A stretch of 64,000 nt of DNA, taken from contig NYMS01000037.1 of assembly GCA_002529455.1 (NCBI GenBank), positions 1 through 64,000 on the forward strand. The letters are read 5' to 3'. The notes beneath the pieces were generated by a model. It ran no database searches. It worked only from the letters and a program-made list of their open reading frames with translations, and was not told where the DNA came from. Position numbers and translations under genes: made by a program. Source of the DNA: Glycomyces fuscus (GTDB taxonomy: Bacteria > Actinomycetota > Actinomycetes > Streptosporangiales > Streptosporangiaceae). Below are positions 61,819 through 64,000 of the stretch, one piece after another (the stretch's first letter is position 1; each line of letters opens with the position of its first letter).

Positions 61819-63531
61819 TCATCCGACGGCGCCGGTCGAGGCATCCGCCGCGTCGGACACGGGGCCCTCCGCGTCGTCGCCCGTCCCGTGGTCGGGTCCC
61901 AGGGCCAGGAGCCGGGTGCCGCGGCGGTTCCACTCCGCCGGGTCCCAGCCGCGCCTCAGCAGCGCGGTGCGGACCAGTTCCGGAACGACCGCGCTGACGA
62001 AGACGTACTGCCGGTCCGCGGTGCCCGGGCGGTCGAAGAAACCGTGCTCGCCCGGCTCGGGGACCTCCTCGTCGACGGTACCGACCGCGTCGGCGTCCGA
62101 GCACTCGACGGCGCACACCAGGTCGGCGAGGCGTCTGCGGCCGACCGGAGCGGTCCACAGGTGCGACCACGGCGCGGTGGCGCGCTCGGCCAGGGCTGCC
62201 CAGTACTCCCCGGCGCGGGCGCCGGGCTCGTCGCGAGTGAGCTCCTCGGGGGTGTCCGGGGCGCTGAAGCGCACCGTGCGCACGGTGACGCCCTCGGCGC
62301 GCAGCCGCTGGATCCCGGGCAGGCGGGAGGCCGCGCCGGGCACGACCACCTCTGTCGGCCTGAGCGCGGCGGCCAGCAGGTCGTCGGCGAGGCTGTCGGC
62401 CTCGGCCTCCCCCGCGGGGTCGGCCAGGACGGCCACGGAGCGGCCGCGCAGCGGCAGTTGCGGGCCGGGGGTGCCGGGCGGGAAGTCCAGGCCGTCCAGG
62501 ATCTCGGCGAGGCGGACCGGGGTGGCCTCCCGCAGGAAGACCTGGCGGAGCATGCCCCGCTGCTCGGCCGCGGTGGGCTCCTCGGCGCGCATGCGCGGCA
62601 CCGTGACGGCGAGGCCCTCCCCCGCGGTGACCGCGCGGGTGCCGCAGGCCCAGGCGCGGCGGTGCAGCCGGGCCTCCTCGGCGGTCAGGGCCGGGACGAC
62701 GGCGACGTTGGCGGCGCGCAGGGCGTCGGCCAGGTCACGGGAGCCGGCCTCCACCACGCCCGCGCCCAGCTCGGCGAGGACGTCGGGGACGGGCTCCTCG
62801 GGGCGCACGCGCACGAACACCGCCTCGGGTCCGGGCGCCAGCTCGGAGGCCACGGGGTTGAACAGGTGCAGGGGGACCCCGGCGTCGCCCCGGTGGACCC
62901 TGTCGAAGCCCAGCTCGCGCAGGGCGGGCGGCGAGGGGACGTCGTCGAGCAGGACCGTGGGGATGCCGCGGGAGGCGGCGGACTCCAGCACCCAGTGCAG
63001 GGCGCGGGTGCGGTCGGCGACCGCGGGGTCGCCCACGTGCGCCCACGGCGATCCGGGGGCGGCGGCCGAGGCCGAGACCAGGACCAGGTCCACGTCGACG
63101 CCGTCCATGACGATCTGGGCGTCGTGCGGGCGCAGGGGCACCGAGCGCACGTAGGGGTCGATCGCCTCGGCGATGGAGGGTCCGACGACGGTGGCGACGA
63201 CCAGCAGGTCCTCCCTGCCGCCCGTCAGACCGGTGAGCAGGCGCGACTCCTGGCGCTCGGCGTCGAAGGAGCGTACCGGCTCGGCGCCGCCGCGGCGGCG
63301 CTCGGTGTGCCGGGTGGTGCCGCTGCGCCGCCAGAGGCGGTAGAGGTCACGGGGAAGTTTGACCAGGGACCGGCCGGGGCGCTTCGCGGCGGCCGTGAGC
63401 GCCTTGCCCACCTGGAGCGAGGTGGAGCCCTCCAGGGCGGCGAGCCGTGTGCGCGCCTCCTGGAGCTGGGCCTCGCGCTCGGCCAGCGCCTGCCGGAGCT
63501 GTTCGGTCTGGCTCTGTTCACGCCGTTTCAC
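61819..63531 (-). CDS. coiled-coil protein of a glycan operon
   Basis: A 570-aa soluble protein starting at GTG 63531, with AAGGTGG 6 nt upstream. Residues 1-40 form a Gln/Glu/Arg-rich coiled coil, like the N-termini of glycan-polymerising glycosyltransferases. The remainder has alternating beta-alpha character and no clear catalytic motif; a Rossmann-like stretch (SVAVLADPAGEAEADSLADDLL) and a DAQIVMDGVDVDLVLVS region suggest GT-B-like folds. Its stop overlaps the ATG of the glycosyltransferase, so the two proteins are probably made together. It may be a degenerate glycosyltransferase or a chain-length partner. Confidence 0.6.
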   Translation of the reverse strand: MKRREQSQTEQLRQALAEREAQLQEARTRLAALEGSTSLQVGKALTAAAKRPGRSLVKLPRDLYRLWRRSGTTRHTERRRGGAEPVRSFDAERQESRLLTGLTGGREDLLVVATVVGPSIAEAIDPYVRSVPLRPHDAQIVMDGVDVDLVLVSASAAAPGSPWAHVGDPAVADRTRALHWVLESAASRGIPTVLLDDVPSPPALRELGFDRVHRGDAGVPLHLFNPVASELAPGPEAVFVRVRPEEPVPDVLAELGAGVVEAGSRDLADALRAANVAVVPALTAEEARLHRRAWACGTRAVTAGEGLAVTVPRMRAEEPTAAEQRGMLRQVFLREATPVRLAEILDGLDFPPGTPGPQLPLRGRSVAVLADPAGEAEADSLADDLLAAALRPTEVVVPGAASRLPGIQRLRAEGVTVRTVRFSAPDTPEELTRDEPGARAGEYWAALAERATAPWSHLWTAPVGRRRLADLVCAVECSDADAVGTVDEEVPEPGEHGFFDRPGTADRQYVFVSAVVPELVRTALLRRGWDPAEWNRRGTRLLALGPDHGTGDDAEGPVSDAADASTGAVG

Positions 63532-63709
63532 GGTCTGCCACCTTGTGTTCGGTTCGGTTCGGCGAAACCACCGCGCCGTGCGTCGGGTCCGACTGCGACG
63601 TGCGGTGCACCCTGCGCGCGCCCGGCCGGGTGCGGATGCCCTTGGCCAGGCGTGTCGCGGGCCCGGCGGGGCCTCTGGGGTGCGGGACGGATGGAGGGTC
63701 GTGTGCCAT
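63518..63709 (-). CDS. tiny basic protein, second of a tandem pair
   Basis: A 63-aa ORF starting MAHDPPSVPHPRG. The AGGTGA that precedes it contains the stop codon of the previous tiny ORF and lies 6 nt upstream. GC at third codon position is about 80%. It is rich in Arg, Pro and His. Its stop overlaps the start of the coiled-coil protein gene by 14 nt. It resembles the neighbouring tiny ORF at the N-terminus (MAH, acidic residue, P-x-VP, PR). Function unknown. Non-coding leader is the alternative. Confidence 0.4.
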   Translation of the reverse strand: MAHDPPSVPHPRGPAGPATRLAKGIRTRPGARRVHRTSQSDPTHGAVVSPNRTEHKVADRETA

Positions 63710-63715
63710 CGTGGA

Positions 63716-63856
63716 TCACCTGGACCGCTGCGGGGGGATCGGGGCCGCGCTCCGGCGGACCCCGCGGACCTGGGCCGGGACCGCGCCCCGTACGGCGCGT
63801 TCCCGTGCCCCGCCGTTCCTGGGTGCGGGAACGGCGGGGCGGTGTTCGTGTGCCAT
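63716..63856 (-). CDS. tiny basic protein, first of a tandem pair
   Basis: A 46-aa ORF starting MAHEHRPAVPAPRNG and ending PPQRSR. GAGGTGA, overlapping the end of the upstream sugar-epimerase gene, is placed 5-7 nt before the ATG, ideal for coupled translation. Arg-rich. The start region parallels the next tiny ORF. A 13-bp hairpin (63807-63840) is embedded in it, which may instead mark a terminator. Confidence 0.4.
   Translation of the reverse strand: MAHEHRPAVPAPRNGGARERAVRGAVPAQVRGVRRSAAPIPPQRSR
63807..63840 (-). terminator. 13-bp hairpin downstream of the partial epimerase gene
   Basis: GCCCCGCCGTTCC pairs exactly with GGAACGGCGGGGC across an 8-nt loop. It could end the upstream gene's transcript or regulate read-through into the glycan genes. 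Confidence 0.4.
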
Positions 63857-63861
63857 GGGGT

Positions 63862-64000
63862 TCACCTCGACCACTGGGTGAGCACGGAGGCGATGCGCTC
63901 CCCGGCGCGGCCGTCCCACAGGGGCGGGGTGTCGTCGCCGATCCGCTCCGGGGTCTGCCCGTGCAGGACCTTGGTGACGGCCTGGAGGAGGTCGGCCTCC
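63862..64000 (-). CDS. wecB: UDP-N-acetylglucosamine 2-epimerase, C-terminal end (partial)
   Basis: Only the last 45 codons are in the window. The peptide EADLLQAVTKVLHG...PLWDGRAGERIASVL matches the C-terminal helix of UDP-GlcNAc 2-epimerases, where a DGxAxxRI motif is typical. The frame is open to the window edge and ends TGA within AGGTGA at 63862-63864. The enzyme makes UDP-ManNAc for cell-surface glycans, which fits the following glycosyltransferase genes. Assignment rests on a short segment. Confidence 0.55.
   Translation of the reverse strand, partial: EADLLQAVTKVLHGQTPERIGDDTPPLWDGRAGERIASVLTQWSR

Overview
The window is GC-rich actinobacterial chromosome, most likely from a Nocardiopsis-like filamentous organism. 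Three things support this: a WhiB7 regulator with an AT-hook, a spore-associated protein A homologue, and the mycoredoxin / UvrD2 / AdnAB / MoeZ gene set. Gene order from about 5.7 to 41 kb (UPF0182, PDZ-Lon-like protease, DUF2342, whiB7, uvrD2, mycoredoxin, nudC, adnAB, ATL, moeZ, TetR, MiaE-like ferritin fold, DEAD helicase) follows the Mycobacterium tuberculosis Rv3193c-Rv3211 region as I remember it. Most of the window is therefore ancient core chromosome with lineage-specific insertions. It is not a genomic island.

Left end (1-5.5 kb): a frameshifted TnpB-type transposase remnant, hisN, a lipoprotein, a split MacB-like exporter (FtsX permease, adaptor, ATPase) and two identical initiator tRNA-fMet genes, each with its own promoter and terminator. 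5.7-16 kb: UPF0182 membrane protein, PPA1309 protein, PDZ-Lon-like protease, moaE, an SDR, a DUF2342-Nudix pair, spore-associated protein A and a YgjP-type metallopeptidase. 16.4-17.6 kb: the whiB7 locus, with a WhiB7-type promoter, a translated leader ORF, a terminator-like attenuator, whiB7, and a previously uncalled 53-aa ORF downstream. 17.9-32.6 kb: DNA repair and redox genes (tesB-uvrD2, mycoredoxin, nudC, M20 dipeptidase, EF-hand protein, adnA-adnB, ATL). 32.7-41.9 kb: SPW protein, moeZ, a small acidic repeat protein, TetR, a CmpX-like membrane protein behind a SigB-type promoter, small orphans, ferritin-fold protein, DEAD-box helicase and an alpha/beta hydrolase.

42-53.4 kb: a metallo-beta-lactamase-fold protein that has lost most metal ligands, PHP phosphoesterase, DUF6758, typA, mutT, recD2, MmcQ/YjbR, a coiled-coil membrane protein, a Ser/Thr kinase and a small membrane protein. 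53.7-59.5 kb: a sortase-anchored 5'-nucleotidase, a Pro/Gln/Gly-repeat membrane protein, and a divergent OmpR-type two-component system with an inverted repeat at its start. 59.6-64 kb: a glycan operon read on the minus strand. It runs from the 3' end of a probable UDP-GlcNAc 2-epimerase, through two tiny tandem ORFs that resemble each other, to a coiled-coil protein and a double-domain glycosyltransferase, with short or overlapping junctions.

The most interesting signals are the whiB7 leader, the tandem tiny ORFs in the glycan operon, the ligand-poor metallo-beta-lactamase fold, and the SigB-type promoter in front of the mechanosensitive-channel-like gene. All calls come from reading the sequence; no database search was run.
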